A stretch of DNA of 64,000 bases from Mariannaea sp. PMI_226 (GCA_024336345.1 JANFOG010000006.1:558001-622000), one strand, 5' to 3'; positions 47,366 to 58,496 are shown, counted from the first letter of the stretch. Numbers and translations: made by a program. The notes: generated by a model from the letters alone, not told the origin.

Positions 47366-49406
47366 ATGTCTCACCTTCCAGCCGAGCCCGAGTTTGAGCA
47401 GGCTTACAACGGTAAGCTTCACAATACGCCACACTCCTAAATTGACAAGTTTCAGCCTTCTGATATAGACATATACAGAACTCGCCAGCACCCTCGAGAA
47501 CAGCAAGCTCTTCGATGAGCGCCCCGAGTTCCGCACTGCTCTCGCCATCGCTGCCATCCCCGAGCGTGTCATTCAGTTCCGTGTCACCTGGAGCGACGAC
47601 AAGGGCAATGTCCAGGTCAACCGTGGATACCGTGTGCAGTACAACTCTGCTCTCGGCCCCTACAAGGGCGGTCTCCGATTCCACCCCTCTGTCAACTTGT
47701 CCATGTACGTTGCCATCCTATTCTTATTTTCCCTTGAGCTTTGGGATCAGTTCGATATCATATGAGATCGACAACAACACCTCTCCCACACCTCTCCTCC
47801 CCCCCGGCAAATGAGAGACCAATCAGATCTACGCCTCCGAGAGAGCGAGCTTATTGTTACCATCATCAATCGTCTTGGAAGACGCATTTGATAAGAAGAT
47901 GGTACTGATTGGTCTCTCAACGGGCTGTGCGCAGATCAGCTCGCTTTGATTGATTTTTAGCTCATTCAATAATTGGACTCTTTTACTGACTGTGGCGCCT
48001 GCAGTCTTAAGTTCCTTGGTTTCGAGCAGACCTTCAAGAATGCCCTGACTGGCTGTAAGTCTATCACCTCCAATCCACTAAGGCGGCCTTATCTGCATTA
48101 TCAATACTCTTCCACTTTTTTTGGGCGGGTGGCAAGCCCCCCACCGAACTGGTCTTGGGCGTATCTTTGTCTGCTTTTTTTTTCTCACCCTCCCCCATCT
48201 CCGTCACACGCGGGGTGGGTGTAGAAGAGCAAGTAAAAAAGACTCGCATCAAGACTTGAGCGGGGGTGGTTTGTCGCTTTTGAGAGATTGTGGCTTGGAT
48301 ACTGAGTCGTCGCCAACAAGTCTGTTATCTGATGTCAGTAAAACTAACAATGTTTTTCCACAGTGAACATGGGTGGTGGCAAGGGTGGTGCCGACTTCGA
48401 CCCCAAGGGCAAGTCTGATGCTGAGATCCGCCGCTTCTGCCAGGCTTTCATGAAGGAGCTGTCCCGCCACATCGGTGCTGATACCGATGTTCCTGCCGGT
48501 GACATTGGTGTTGGTGGCCGAGAGATCGGCTATCTCTTCGGAGCCTACCGCACCATCCGCAACCGCTGGGAGGGTGTCCTCACTGGCAAGGGCCTCAGCT
48601 GGGGCGGTTCTTTGATCCGACCCGAGGCTACCGGTTACGGTCTCGTCTACTACGTCAGCCACATGCTTGAGCACGCTGGCAAGGGCAACTGGGAGGGCAA
48701 GCGTGTCGCTCTCTCTGGTTCCGGCAACGTCGCCCAGTACGCTGCCCTCAAGATCATTGAGCTCGGCGGTACCGTCGTCTCTCTGTCCGATTCCAAGGGT
48801 GCTCTCATCGCTGGCGAGGGAGCTGGTTTCACCCCCGAGCACATCCACAACATTGCCGCCTTGAAGCTCAAGCGCCAGGCTCTGACTGCTTTCGACCACG
48901 ATGGTCAGTTCACCTGGATCGAGGGTGCCCGCCCTTGGGTCCACGTTGGCAAGGTTGACGTTGCTCTTCCCTGCGCTACCCAGAACGAGGTCTCCAAGGA
49001 GGAGGCTGAGGCCCTTGTTGCCGCTGGCACTTACATCGTCGCTGAGGGTTCCAACATGGGCTGCACCCAGGCTGCCATCGATGTCTTCGAGGCCAACCGC
49101 AAGGAGAAGGCTGGTGATGCCATCTGGTACGCTCCTGGTAAGGCTTCCAACTGTGGTGGTGTCGCCGTTTCCGGCCTCGAGATGGCCCAGAACAGCGCCC
49201 GTCTCCAGTGGACCGAGGAGGAGGTCGACAACAAGCTCAAGGACATCATGAAGAACGCTTACTTCAACGGTCTTACCACTGCCCAGAAGTACGTCGAGGC
49301 TGCCGAGGGTGAGCTTCCCAGCTTGGTTGCCGGTAGCAACATTGCTGGTTTCATCAAGGTCGCCGAGGCTATGCACGACCAGGGTGACTGGTGGGAGGAC
49401 AACTAA
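47366..49406 (+). CDS. gdhA: NADP-specific glutamate dehydrogenase
   Basis: Exons 47366-47411, 47479-47704, 48005-48054 and 48364-49406 give 454 residues, equal to the length I recall for the Neurospora am protein. The start [14 protein letters not shown] matches the fungal N terminus; an in-frame ATG 12 nt upstream is a less likely alternative. It makes glutamate from 2-oxoglutarate and ammonium using NADPH. Substrate-site residues are seen in [12 protein letters not shown] (Lys78), GGGKGG (catalytic Lys114) and [11 protein letters not shown] (Asp154), and the nucleotide fold in GSGNVA at 226-231. Intron 1 is 67 bp, but introns 2 and 3 are 300 and 309 bp, far longer than others in this window, and they bracket a 50-bp exon. 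Intron 2 contains a strong inverted repeat. Codon use is strongly C-biased, as in highly expressed genes. Confidence 0.98.
47812..47919 (+). repeat. Foldback (MITE-like) element inside gdh intron 2
   Basis: A perfect 15-bp inverted repeat (TGAGAGACCAATCAG at 47812-47826 and its complement at 47905-47919) encloses further nested arms: TACCATC with GATGGTA, and CGTCTT-GG-AAGACG at the centre. The whole 108-bp unit could fold into one interrupted hairpin. No clear target-site duplication flanks it. Confidence 0.8.
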
Positions 49407-50575
49407 ACGAAAAAAAGCCTGGGTCTTCCAAATGCAACAAAACTAGGAGAGGGAGAGAAGAGTCCACCAAAACGCGAACCTACAAGATACCCCCCTTGAG
49501 CCGGCCTCAAAACATATAAAAAAAGAACTATCATCAGCCTGAGGTTTTCTTCGGTTTCTTGGCTCCCTTTTCTTTCTGCATTCCCGAACTTCCAATGAAG
49601 GAGAGGGCTTTCTTCAGCATCTTTTTCTTGTTTTGCGACTACCTAGCTTTTTTCTTGTTCTCGACTGTCTCGATTATGACAAGATGCATTCTGTATAGGG
49701 CGTTTCTGGTTTCGCGATAGACTTGAATGACTTTTGTTTTTATTACATACCTATTTAGCCACGATTATCCTAGGTAGTTACAGATATGAATTAACGTACT
49801 TGATATTTTTTGATAAAAAAAGAACAAATGTTTCCCTCCTTTTTATTGATTCGTGATTGTGACGGATGGAGAATTCAGATAAAAATTAACAAGTAGTTAT
49901 ATCTCATATAAATTAGCAACTTGAGGCTGAAATCACCAACGCATACTTCTGGTGAATAAGTTAGTAGAAGTTTGTTCTTTTCCAGCTGCCCTTTTGTGAA
50001 AGCAAAATCTATGCTTAATATTGTAATGATCCTCCCGGTGGTTGGCGCGTCGATGGGGTTCTTCTACCTAACTTCCCTTTCTCACATCGCGACCTAACTA
50101 ACACATCTGTTTGATCTTGATAGTCCTCGCCCTCATAACCCGATGTGAATGATCGGGTCGCTATACGAAACGGGTAATCAAAACTCACCCATTCATAAGT
50201 TGACCAGGGACACGTCCGGCAATCATCCCCCCGCACTTCAGTAACCACCAGCCCACATACAGCCAAGGATTTCCCACCGTGATTGCCGGATTCTCGGACC
50301 CCGGAGAGGGGGGAATGTGAAAGGCCCATGCCGACCGGGGGCTCCCTCCACTCGGGCCGCCCAACTGGGACACGACCTCGGCTTGCTTTTTGGTGATGGC
50401 ATCGTAGAAGGGAGGGGAGCTGGTGCATTTTCCCAATGAATGAGCGTTTCGTTACAATACACACAATACCACGAAAAAAAAAAAAAGACAACAGGAATCT
50501 ATCACAGCTTCTCAGAGCCAATTCTTGCCACGTTCTCTTTACTTAGATACGGGTCGTACACCTGATAGTTTAATC
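49407..50575. other. Intergenic region between gdh and the racemase gene
   Basis: The left half is T-rich and includes TTTTTGATAAAAAAAG, likely 3' untranslated sequence and poly(A) signals of gdh. The right half should hold the promoter of the racemase gene; a run of 14 A lies at 50475-50488. No gene was recognised. Confidence 0.6.
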
Positions 50576-51988
50576 ATGACTGGTCCTCCGCCTCTACAAG
50601 GTCTCAAAGTCATCGAGTTCGCCGGCCTTGCGCCAGGTATGTTTCTTTTCTTTTCTTTAATTTCATAAATCGCATCATTTCCATCCTTTCCCAAAGAAAT
50701 CCTTAAAGACATTTGAAATACAATATGCTATCTGAGAAAACCTGGCGCTCGCATTGCTGAATACCCTTCTCTCGCAGGCCCCTTCGCGGGGATGCTCCTG
50801 GCAGACGCCGGAGCCTCCGTCCTCCGCATCGACCGCGCCCAGGCCGGCGCCTCCTCTCGCGGTCGTGCCATCCCCAATGAGGACATGCTCACCAGGCACA
50901 AGGCTTCCATAGCCGTCGACCTCAAGGCGACCCGCGGAGTCGCGCTCGTCAAGCGCTTGGCCGCCCAGGCAGATGTCCTCATCGATCCCTTTCGCCCAGG
51001 CGTCCTGGAGAAGCTCGGGCTCGGGCCCGACGTGCTCTGCGCAGCTAACCCGAGGCTCATCTACGGCCGCATGACGGGGTTTCGGCGTGACGGCAAGTAC
51101 GCGGCCATGGCTGGGCACGACATCAACTACCTCGCCGTGTCAGGCGTGCTGTCGCTCCTGGGCCGCGAGGGTGAACGGCCCCACGCGCCCTGGAACATCC
51201 TCGCCGACTTCGCGGGCGGTGGTGCCGTCCTCTTCCAGGGTGTGCTCATGGCCGTCATCGCTCGTCAAGCGTCGGGCCGCGGCCAGGTCGTCGAGGCGAA
51301 CATGGTAGACGGCGCCGGCTACCTGGCGACCTTCCCGCGCATGGCTCTCAAGACGCCCCTCGGCGACCAGGCTCGGGGGAGGAACATCCTCGACGGCGGG
51401 TGCCCCTGGTACGACACGTACGAGACGGCCGACGGCAAGTACATGTCCGTCGGTGCTCTGGAGCCGCAGTTCTTCGCCGCCCTCGTTCAAGGCCTCGGGC
51501 TCGCGGGCCAGGGCTGGGAGGAGCGACGCTGGGACTCGTCCGTGTGGCCATCACTCCGCAAGCTCATGACCGACACATTCAGGGGCAGGACACGCAGCGA
51601 GTGGGAGGCAGTGTTCGACGGAACCGACGCTTGCTGCACGCCCGTCCTGGAGTACGGCGAGCTGGAGAGCGACTCGTCGGGGCTCCGCGAGGGCGACCAG
51701 CGGCCCGTGGTGACGTTGCGTGATACGCCGTGCCTGGCTGTGCGACAGGGCTCGGGGCCGGAGAAGGGGTCGTCGACGGAGTCGGCCGCTACTGCTGCGG
51801 CGGCGGAGGCACGTTGCGGGCAGGGAGATGGTGTGCCGGGAGATGGGTACGAGGGCCAGCCACTGTCTCCAGGGTCAGGAGGTGAGGAAGTCCTGAGGGA
51901 TTGGTTTGGGTGGTGTAACGGGAGGGAGTATGAGATCAAAGGGGCTAATGGGTTTATGTTGAAAGATGGGGAGACGTCTAAGCTGTGA
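50576..51988 (+). CDS. Alpha-methylacyl-CoA racemase (CoA-transferase family III), peroxisomal
   Basis: Exons 50576-50636 and 50778-51988 give 423 residues; the intron is GTATGT...CAG and the junction falls in APG/PFAG. The enzyme exchanges R and S configurations at the alpha carbon of methyl-branched acyl-CoA so that beta-oxidation can proceed. Family landmarks are GLKVIEFAGLAPGPFAGMLLADAGA, VDLK, GHDINYLA, DFAGGG and ALEPQFF. Candidate catalytic residues are His134, Asp164 and Glu249; their spacing (30 and 85) equals that of the mycobacterial enzyme as I recall it. The protein ends in SKL, a type 1 peroxisomal targeting signal, which fits the role. A linker of low complexity (about residues 325-375, Ala/Gly/Ser-rich) precedes the conserved EEVLRDWFGW tail. 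Exon 2 is very GC-rich (43 of 60 bases in one counted line) with strong third-position C/G. Confidence 0.94.
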
Positions 51989-52797
51989 GTGTTGGTTTTG
52001 TGTTGTTTTTAGTTTGGAACTGGCAACAGGCGAGAGATGTACCAACTACAGGACTGTATATCCAGGGCTTTTCCAGGGTGAAGGAAGAGAGTTGTAGCAA
52101 GCAAGCGTTGAATATATATATATATATATTGTCTTCAGATATAGGGCAGAGCAGCAATCCCCTCTCCTAAGCGTGCGCAAAACGACAGTTAACTTAGTAA
52201 CCTTATTCAAATGCTAAAAACAACATATTTGAGTAGGTGAGCAGGTAGGTAGTTAGAATGCCATGGGTAAACGCCGAGGGAACCCATTTTCTTCAGCAAC
52301 CAAAACTCATCACTGTATGGTTTCGGCCACAAAAAAGGCCTATTCTTCTACTTCCCGCTCCCCAATTTGTTGAGTTATCCAATAATTTTTTTTAGCCAAA
52401 TTCCTAGTTTAGTAATGTATATCTTAATACGGTAAATGAATAAATAGATTTTGATGGCCATTTCCCATAAGAAACAGGTCGATTCTGGCGCAGTATACCA
52501 GGAAGAGTGACGTGAATCGCTTGCGTTTGAAGAGCTTTTGCTTCTGCCAAGGTCCAAGTTTATCCAATTCTAGGCTAATTATGACTGATGTGGTCTATAA
52601 CAAACCAATGAGTCTTATCAGAGGAAAGGCATGTCATCGTTTGGTCATCGTTTGTTTGGGAACAACCAGATTTACTTTCTATGGCTCCTGATGATAGTCA
52701 TAATCAAAGAAGAGGGGGGCAAAACCAGACAAAAAGTAAAATGCTCATATTTATCCAGTGATACAGGGCTCTAAGCTCCATCACCTCATAATATTCA
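51989..52797. other. Convergent 3' region between racemase and E3 ligase genes
   Basis: It holds 3' untranslated sequence of both genes, an AT microsatellite at 52112-52129 and AT-rich DNA between 52380 and 52450. No gene was seen. Confidence 0.6.
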
Positions 52798-55317
52798 TCA
52801 CAGAGGTGGCAGATCCTCACGGCATATCGGGCATTGCAGCCGGAACCTCATCCATCCCTCTAAACAGGCGCTATGGAAAATATGCCGGCACGGCGTAACC
52901 ATGTACAACCGGCGCGCAAAAACGCCAGCCACGCCAGTATCTTCATCCTCAGATGACATGACAGGCACCTCAAGCACCTCACGGCAAATGGCGCAGTCAA
53001 TTGCACGAGTAGAAGTGCGTTTCTTCGTCCGATCATCGTCTGACTGGGCTGCCGGAGTCGCACCAGACCCGTCTTCTGCTACGAGGCCAATGGGTAGACC
53101 ACCGGCTTCGAGGTTATCTTCGCGGAGAAGAGGGTGATAGTCCCAAGCATCAGGCGTCCAAGAAGCGGGAACACCGAAACGTGGGCCAACGATATCTTGG
53201 GCCACAAGAATAACGATCTGGAGCCACACCCAGGCGCAGAAGAAAAGGAAGGGGCGAACCTCGATCTGGGCGTAGAGGAAGTTATCCTCCTTCGTCCAGA
53301 AGTAGGCAATTGGGAGAAGGCGCAGAATAGATTGGCCTACCACAAAAGGCCAGCTCAAGGCGCGTCGACAGTTGCGTATGACATTACGGTGGATTTGAGG
53401 TATCCAAAGAGAGAGATAGACGAAGACGCAGGTATTGAGAAAGAGGGAGCGGATGGTAGGATACCAAGTGGTTGAGGAGACGGCGAGGAATATGATGCAG
53501 AGTGAAAACAAAATCATCCTACCGATAATAGTTTGAAAAGACTGAGGAGTCTCAGCTACAGCTGGGCGCTGAGCCGTGGTAGTATTGGGGACCGCCATTG
53601 CAGCTTCAGCAATTTCAGCGTCAATATCTTGGTCAGATGGAACGATGATGGGTTGGCTGAACGGCGCAGTAGGTCGGTTAGCAGTCACCGGAGCTGGAAG
53701 TAGGGATGCTGGGCCAGTTGGATTGGGAGTAATCACAGCTGATGAGACGCCGCTGCTCGCTGTGGTGTTGGAGGCGCCGGAAGATTGATCGCGCTCACGA
53801 CGAGGTCGAGTCTCTGGGAGCTGAACCTCCCACACCTTCGCTAGAAAGCTGCCTCCAATGATCATAGAAAGGAAGGCTGTGAATAAAAGGGCGAGAGTCG
53901 GCAAAAATGTCGCTTCTGCAGATGACATCCAGGTTGCCGCCGCCGTGAAGGTCATGCCGTCGGCCATAGCCATAATGGCAGCCGTCCAGAAGCTCACGCG
54001 GCCCAGAGTAGAAGGGGTGTAGGACTCCTTCATTTGGCTTTTCAGCAGGTTAACTTGTCCGAAGAGAACGAGGGCATATACAATAAGCCATGTTTTGACT
54101 TGGTAAATATGAACCTCCGTCTTTGTGCCCACGAGATGATTAGCCTCGCCGGGCGGGAAATCAGGAGGTCCTTTAGATTCGAGAAAGAAACCGCAGTCAG
54201 GCGAATAGATGACTACTGACATCTGCAGCCTTGGCACCCTGGGGATGGGAGCGCCTTGCGGCGACTGCAGTTCAGTTTCGATTGCTTCTATCACTGCATC
54301 CCTCATTTCCTTGGTCACATCGTCTCCGTTGAATCCGCGAATCTGCAGGCCGGGGGGATAAACCTGACCAAAAAGGATGTACTCGCAGTGGGGTGATGGA
54401 CTGTACGTATACATGGGGTTCTCAATATCTGAGGTCCAAGGCATCGTCTGGTCGATGTATATATTTTCTTCCTTTCGTGCCAGGGTGCGAGCCAGGGTCT
54501 GGTTCAAGAGCCACTGACTAGAGGCAAAGAGACTCTCGCTCGGAACCAGATGCGGGAGCCCAAAAATACCGTCAAATTTCTCGCTTGTAGTCGTCATAAG
54601 AATAGCCCCGGAGTATGGCCAGTGAACGCCCCAAAGCCTCATCTCCCAATTGTGTCCTGATCCCTCGGTGTCCTCAATGGCTGTCACACCTTTGACACTG
54701 CGTATTGAGTGTCGAGAAGTCTGCGAGCCATCCTCTGTCGATGGTTCAAACTCGCTTACAGTCTTGTTTCCATCTATGCGAAGAATCATCCGTCCGGAAC
54801 TCCCTGTTATGTTACGTGCCCATGGGACCTTGTGCCCGATCCACTCCATATCTGGTGCAGTATGAGAGAGGTTGTAGCTATCGTAGCCTCTTGGGACAGA
54901 TCCATTTCGTCGAATCCACTCGCCATGGACGGTTCCCGATGCGTTCATCCAAACCGCCTCTCCTCCAATATCCAAACCCTCCTGCCCCGGCAAGGTTGGC
55001 ATGGCATATTGGCTGAGTTTATTGCTTTTTTGTCGAAATAGCTCCAAATCCTCCCATGCAAAGTTATCCTCCTCCCGAAACCCCGTCAAGTTCAAGTAGG
55101 CGGGCTGGATGTCGGAATCATTACTTGTCCTCGGGGCAAAATCGGCCCAGGTTGTTGTATTCAAAACATCGAGAGCGCCGCGGAACTTGGAAAGCCTGGC
55201 TGTGGCTATTTCGGACAGTGTCAGAGACCCGCTCTGGTATTCGCCATCGGGAAGGATGAGCCATATGAGGAAGACGACAAAGGCCAACGCGGCGAAGGGG
55301 TTTTGCGACGGCGGCAT
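52798..55317 (-). CDS. dscA: Golgi/ER membrane RING E3 ubiquitin ligase of the DSC complex (Tul1/Dsc1-like)
   Basis: One uninterrupted frame of 839 residues starts at the ATG at 55317. An N-terminal hydrophobic anchor (about 9-23) leads into a long luminal domain with several NxS/T sites (for example NTT, NLT, NAS, NGS, NLS). The C-terminal half contains several membrane segments, a cytosolic Pro/Ala/Thr-rich loop, and a RING-H2 finger at the very end: CAIC, an acidic loop with SSEDED, PCRHIFHSACLEGW and CPIC. This order is that of yeast Tul1 and fungal Dsc1/DscA, which ubiquitinate membrane proteins and, in fission yeast and Aspergillus, allow sterol-regulatory transcription factor cleavage under low oxygen. 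In such systems a rhomboid protease works with the DSC complex; a rhomboid gene lies 17 kb away, but its family is different enough that linkage is only suggestive. Confidence 0.9.
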   Translation of the reverse strand: MPPSQNPFAALAFVVFLIWLILPDGEYQSGSLTLSEIATARLSKFRGALDVLNTTTWADFAPRTSNDSDIQPAYLNLTGFREEDNFAWEDLELFRQKSNKLSQYAMPTLPGQEGLDIGGEAVWMNASGTVHGEWIRRNGSVPRGYDSYNLSHTAPDMEWIGHKVPWARNITGSSGRMILRIDGNKTVSEFEPSTEDGSQTSRHSIRSVKGVTAIEDTEGSGHNWEMRLWGVHWPYSGAILMTTTSEKFDGIFGLPHLVPSESLFASSQWLLNQTLARTLARKEENIYIDQTMPWTSDIENPMYTYSPSPHCEYILFGQVYPPGLQIRGFNGDDVTKEMRDAVIEAIETELQSPQGAPIPRVPRLQMSVVIYSPDCGFFLESKGPPDFPPGEANHLVGTKTEVHIYQVKTWLIVYALVLFGQVNLLKSQMKESYTPSTLGRVSFWTAAIMAMADGMTFTAAATWMSSAEATFLPTLALLFTAFLSMIIGGSFLAKVWEVQLPETRPRRERDQSSGASNTTASSGVSSAVITPNPTGPASLLPAPVTANRPTAPFSQPIIVPSDQDIDAEIAEAAMAVPNTTTAQRPAVAETPQSFQTIIGRMILFSLCIIFLAVSSTTWYPTIRSLFLNTCVFVYLSLWIPQIHRNVIRNCRRALSWPFVVGQSILRLLPIAYFWTKEDNFLYAQIEVRPFLFFCAWVWLQIVILVAQDIVGPRFGVPASWTPDAWDYHPLLREDNLEAGGLPIGLVAEDGSGATPAAQSDDDRTKKRTSTRAIDCAICREVLEVPVMSSEDEDTGVAGVFARRLYMVTPCRHIFHSACLEGWMRFRLQCPICREDLPPL

Positions 55318-56111
55318 GCTGTATCAGCACAGTGACTCTACCGTAGCAACATCCTAGTTTAATTGCAACTGAGGCACATTTGCGCCAATACAGGTCAGGA
55401 TCACACGCGGAATCGGGTGTAAAAGGTGGTGTTGTGAATGAATTGAAGATCGTTGTCGCGTGGTCGATTTGAAGATGACGAAGTCAGGATCCCGCAGCGT
55501 CAGGCCCTGATAACTTATCATACCTTACCTGGCAGGTAGGGCAGTCGCTAGTACCTTATATGGTTACCTTGGGCCGGGCTGTACCAGCCCCTGCAGCAGG
55601 CACCAAGCCTCCTGAGGTACCTTGAGGCAGGTACCATGACAGAGGCGCAAAAAACGAACGGGGCGCCTGCAGAGGGCGAGAAACGCTGCACTGCCTCACC
55701 CATGGCGAGCGTCTTATTCAGTAGGGCTACTTACCTCGCGACTACAGTGTGTCTGGTACCTGGTACGAATACGCAGTGAGCCACATCCTGTAGGCAGGTA
55801 GAGATTCAGATCCCAGGTCCAGTTCAACTCATCAAATAGACTAATAAGTCCCATTTTTAGTCTTGAACATGGGTTAAAAAAAAAGAGAATCTCTAAAAAA
55901 AAGAAGGCAAAGCCAAATATACTCGTGTGCTTTTCCATTTCCAGCTTCCATAGGGCACCAACTTGCTGTGTCTCTCTTCTCGTGACTTGCATGACTACCA
56001 ACTTTTTACGTTGCGAGGCTCCGGTGTTCGAATTATTACCTACCAAACTGTTCTCCACCGTCACTCCTCCATTGAACAGTTCAACGCTGCTACACTCCAT
56101 ACCAACCAACA
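55318..56111. promoter_or_regulatory. Divergent promoter region between the E3 ligase and HSBP1-like genes
   Basis: About 790 bp separate two divergent start codons. The middle (55525-55640) is packed with TACC/GGTA words, including GAGGTACCTTGAGGCAGGTACC-like sequence and two GGTACC sites. No gene was recognised. Confidence 0.6.
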
Positions 56112-56572
56112 ATGTCCAGCCCTGACACGCCCGTCAACAAGCTCAATAAGTCTGAGAGTGTACGTCTACACTGTCATTGCTTTATGCAGGCCCCAGCCGT
56201 TCGGTTGCATGGCGTGCGCACCGTTACACGCGCAGACTCGCTGTGCGCAGGCTGTTGATTTGGTCTCAGCCCCCATTGTGAACAAGAACAAGCACCACTA
56301 ACTCCTCCTTCCCCCCTAGACTCAAGACGATGCTCGTGCCGACGTCTCTGCCGCCGTGGAGGAGCTTCTAAACTCTCTATCCAACAAATTTGCTGGCGTG
56401 TCATCAGAAATTTTTGCAAAGAGTGAGTGATCTATTGACCTCGCCATGTAGGCCATGAACAAGGACAGAGGATCTGACGTGGTGTACAGTGGATGAGATG
56501 TCGAGAAGACTAGACAACTTGGAAGCTGCCCTCCAAGAGAGCAAGGCCAAGGAAGGGAGTTCATCAAAGTAA
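56112..56572 (+). CDS. Heat shock factor-binding protein 1 (HSBP1) homologue
   Basis: Three short exons (56112-56159, 56320-56422, 56490-56572) give only 77 residues, so the gene is easily missed. Introns are GTACGT...TAG (160 bp) and GTGAGT...CAG (67 bp), and frame is kept. After a 20-residue polar head, residues about 24-70 form a heptad-patterned helix (VEELLNSLSNKFAGVSSEIF, then MDEMSRRLDNLEAAL) that matches the conserved core of HSBP1, which trimerises as a coiled coil. In animals it binds the trimer domain of heat shock factor 1 and dampens the response, and it also assists WASH complex assembly; the fungal role is inferred. The next gene, on the opposite strand, encodes an ER foldase. 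Confidence 0.9.
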
Positions 56573-56810
56573 AAAACCGCGCAAGATTATCTATGAGTAC
56601 AATTGAGGTTGCGAGGCGTTTTGGGGTTGTCCTTTGAAACATCTGGCTAGACATCACGAGGCTGGAATCGCTGGCTGATCTAGAGCACGTCTCAAGTCAT
56701 GGCAAAGACGAAACCCAATAAATCGGCATATGTCCATTTATCCCATTCCCATTTTTCATACACTTTCTTATATTCCCCTATTCTGAACCCATGTTATGTA
56801 GAATTACTCT

Positions 56811-57981
56811 TTACAGCTCATCCTTAGCGTCTTCAGCCTTCTTCTCAACGAAGGCTCGAAGGACGTTGGTCTTAGCCTGGAGCTGATCCCGCTTGGTATT
56901 GGCAAGACCACCCTTGGCCAAAATGCCATTGAGTCGGGCAAGCTCCGTGGAGATGTAGTCGCTCTTCCTGTTGAGCTTGTCGAAGACACGAACATAATAA
57001 TCGGCATACTTCTTCTGAGCAGCATCCTTGATACTCTCTGCCTCCTTCTTGACCTGAGTAGCGATCTTGCTGAGCTCCTCGCCGTCCACATACTTCGCAA
57101 CGAGAGCATCTAGTGACTCAATTGTGCCAGCAATACGGTCCAATCCACCGCCAGGAACTCGGTGTGTTCCGGCCTTCGTGTTGATGAACTGAATAAAAGC
57201 CTCCTCGGATCGACCGCCTTGGTACTCCTCGGGTTCCTTGCTTCCAGCAGGCCAGAACTTGATAGTGGGGTAGCTGGTGACACCCAGGGATCTGGCCCAG
57301 TCCTTGTTCTGCGGAGCATCGGCATCGACCTTGGCAATAAGGACATTCTTATCACTGGAGAAATCGGTCGCGAGCGTCTCCCAGGTGGGCGCGAGGGACT
57401 TGCAGTCTATAAATAAGGACATGTATTAGTCTATGCTTGCACAACATGCTATGCCATTTGATATACTTACGACCACACCAAGGGGCAGTGAATGCAATCA
57501 GTACATTCTTCTCCCCGCCGATAGCTTCGTTGAAGCTCTTCTCGTTCAAGTATGTAACATCGCTGGGCATCTCAAGCTTCTTCTTAGTCTTCACGCCAGT
57601 CTTCTCAGCGATGAACTCAGTGAGGCTGTCAAGGTCACGACCCGACTTGTAGTCGGTAGGCGTGTCGCTCTTTCCATCGAACCACTTGAGCGTAGGGAAT
57701 CCCTGGACACCGAATCGCTTGCCTAGCTCGCGATGCGCATCAGCATCAACCTTGGCGATCTGGACCTTATCACTATGTTGAAAAGCAGTAGCAAGCTGCT
57801 CATAAACAGGGGCGAGGGTCTTGCAATGGCCACACCAAGGGGCGAAGAACTCGACGAGGGTGGGCTTTCCGGACTCCAAGACAATCTTGTCGAAGTTCTT
57901 GGGGAGGAGGTCGATTACGGCCGACTTAGCGGTGGCTGTAACCGCCAGTGCTGCGAGCACGAAGCTCTTGATTATGACCAT
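56811..57981 (-). CDS. tigA: ER protein disulfide isomerase of the ERp38/TigA (P5-D) type
   Basis: Exons 57981-57471 and 57406-56811 give 368 residues. The intron (GTAAGT...TAG, 64 bp) splits the codon for the His of the second active site. A signal peptide (about 1-18, ending TATA) is followed by two thioredoxin domains with WCGHC at 49-53 and 168-172. A helical ERp29-like D domain occupies about residues 250-360 and carries the retrieval signal KDEL at the C terminus. It forms and rearranges disulfides in secretory proteins. It is divergent from the ribosomal protein gene and convergent with the HSBP1-like gene, with only 238 bp between their stops. The shared upstream region has CACGTG boxes and a GAATGTTC heat-shock-type pair. 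Confidence 0.96.
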
Positions 57982-58496
57982 GATGGGCGGTGGTTGTCCA
58001 ACAAGACTAGTTCAAGAACAAGGATAGGAGAAATAATTAGGAAGATTAGGCTCTGAATAAAATGCACTATTTTCCAATGCAGTTTATAATATCGTTTTGT
58101 CTCTGTTGCGTCTGCTTGGAAATCAAGCTACAAGATGCCAGTTTTCAGAGAGCTCGGCCCCTCCTGCAAGCAATAGTCCCGTTTGTGGTGAGGTAAGCTC
58201 CAAGCCACAATTCGAGAAGCTAATATGTGGGGGGTGGGAAATGTGGCTAATGCATCATCCGTGCTCACAGCACGTGAAGATAAGATCAAGGCCGGAATGT
58301 TCGCTCAAGCGGAACCACGTGACCGTAGGCCCTCACGGACCACCCCACACACAACGCTCGCCTGGGGCTGCGCAACCCTCCAATCGGTAGGCGCTTGGAG
58401 AAATTCACACAAAATTTCACGCCCACTTTCCCAACCCTTCGCGAATATCAACCATCCGACCGTCAACTCCAGCTTTCGGCACCCAACACCGCAATC
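57982..58496. promoter_or_regulatory. Bidirectional promoter of disulfide isomerase and rps29
   Basis: The 515 bp between two divergent ATGs contain CACGTG at 58271-58276 and 58316-58321, GATAAG at 58279-58284, and GAATGTTC at 58295-58302, which is one inverted pair of the heat-shock element (GAAnnTTC). CCACGTGAC resembles unfolded-protein-response and Cbf1-type sites. The grouping within 51 bp suggests a regulatory module, by inference. Confidence 0.6.

Noticed and set aside
48249..49376. 375-codon open frame antisense to gdh
   Set aside because: It mirrors the strongly C-biased codons of the glutamate dehydrogenase exon, which suppress stops on the opposite strand. Its composition is Leu/Gly/Val/Ser low complexity with no domain. 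Antisense frames of this kind over GDH genes are a known artefact.
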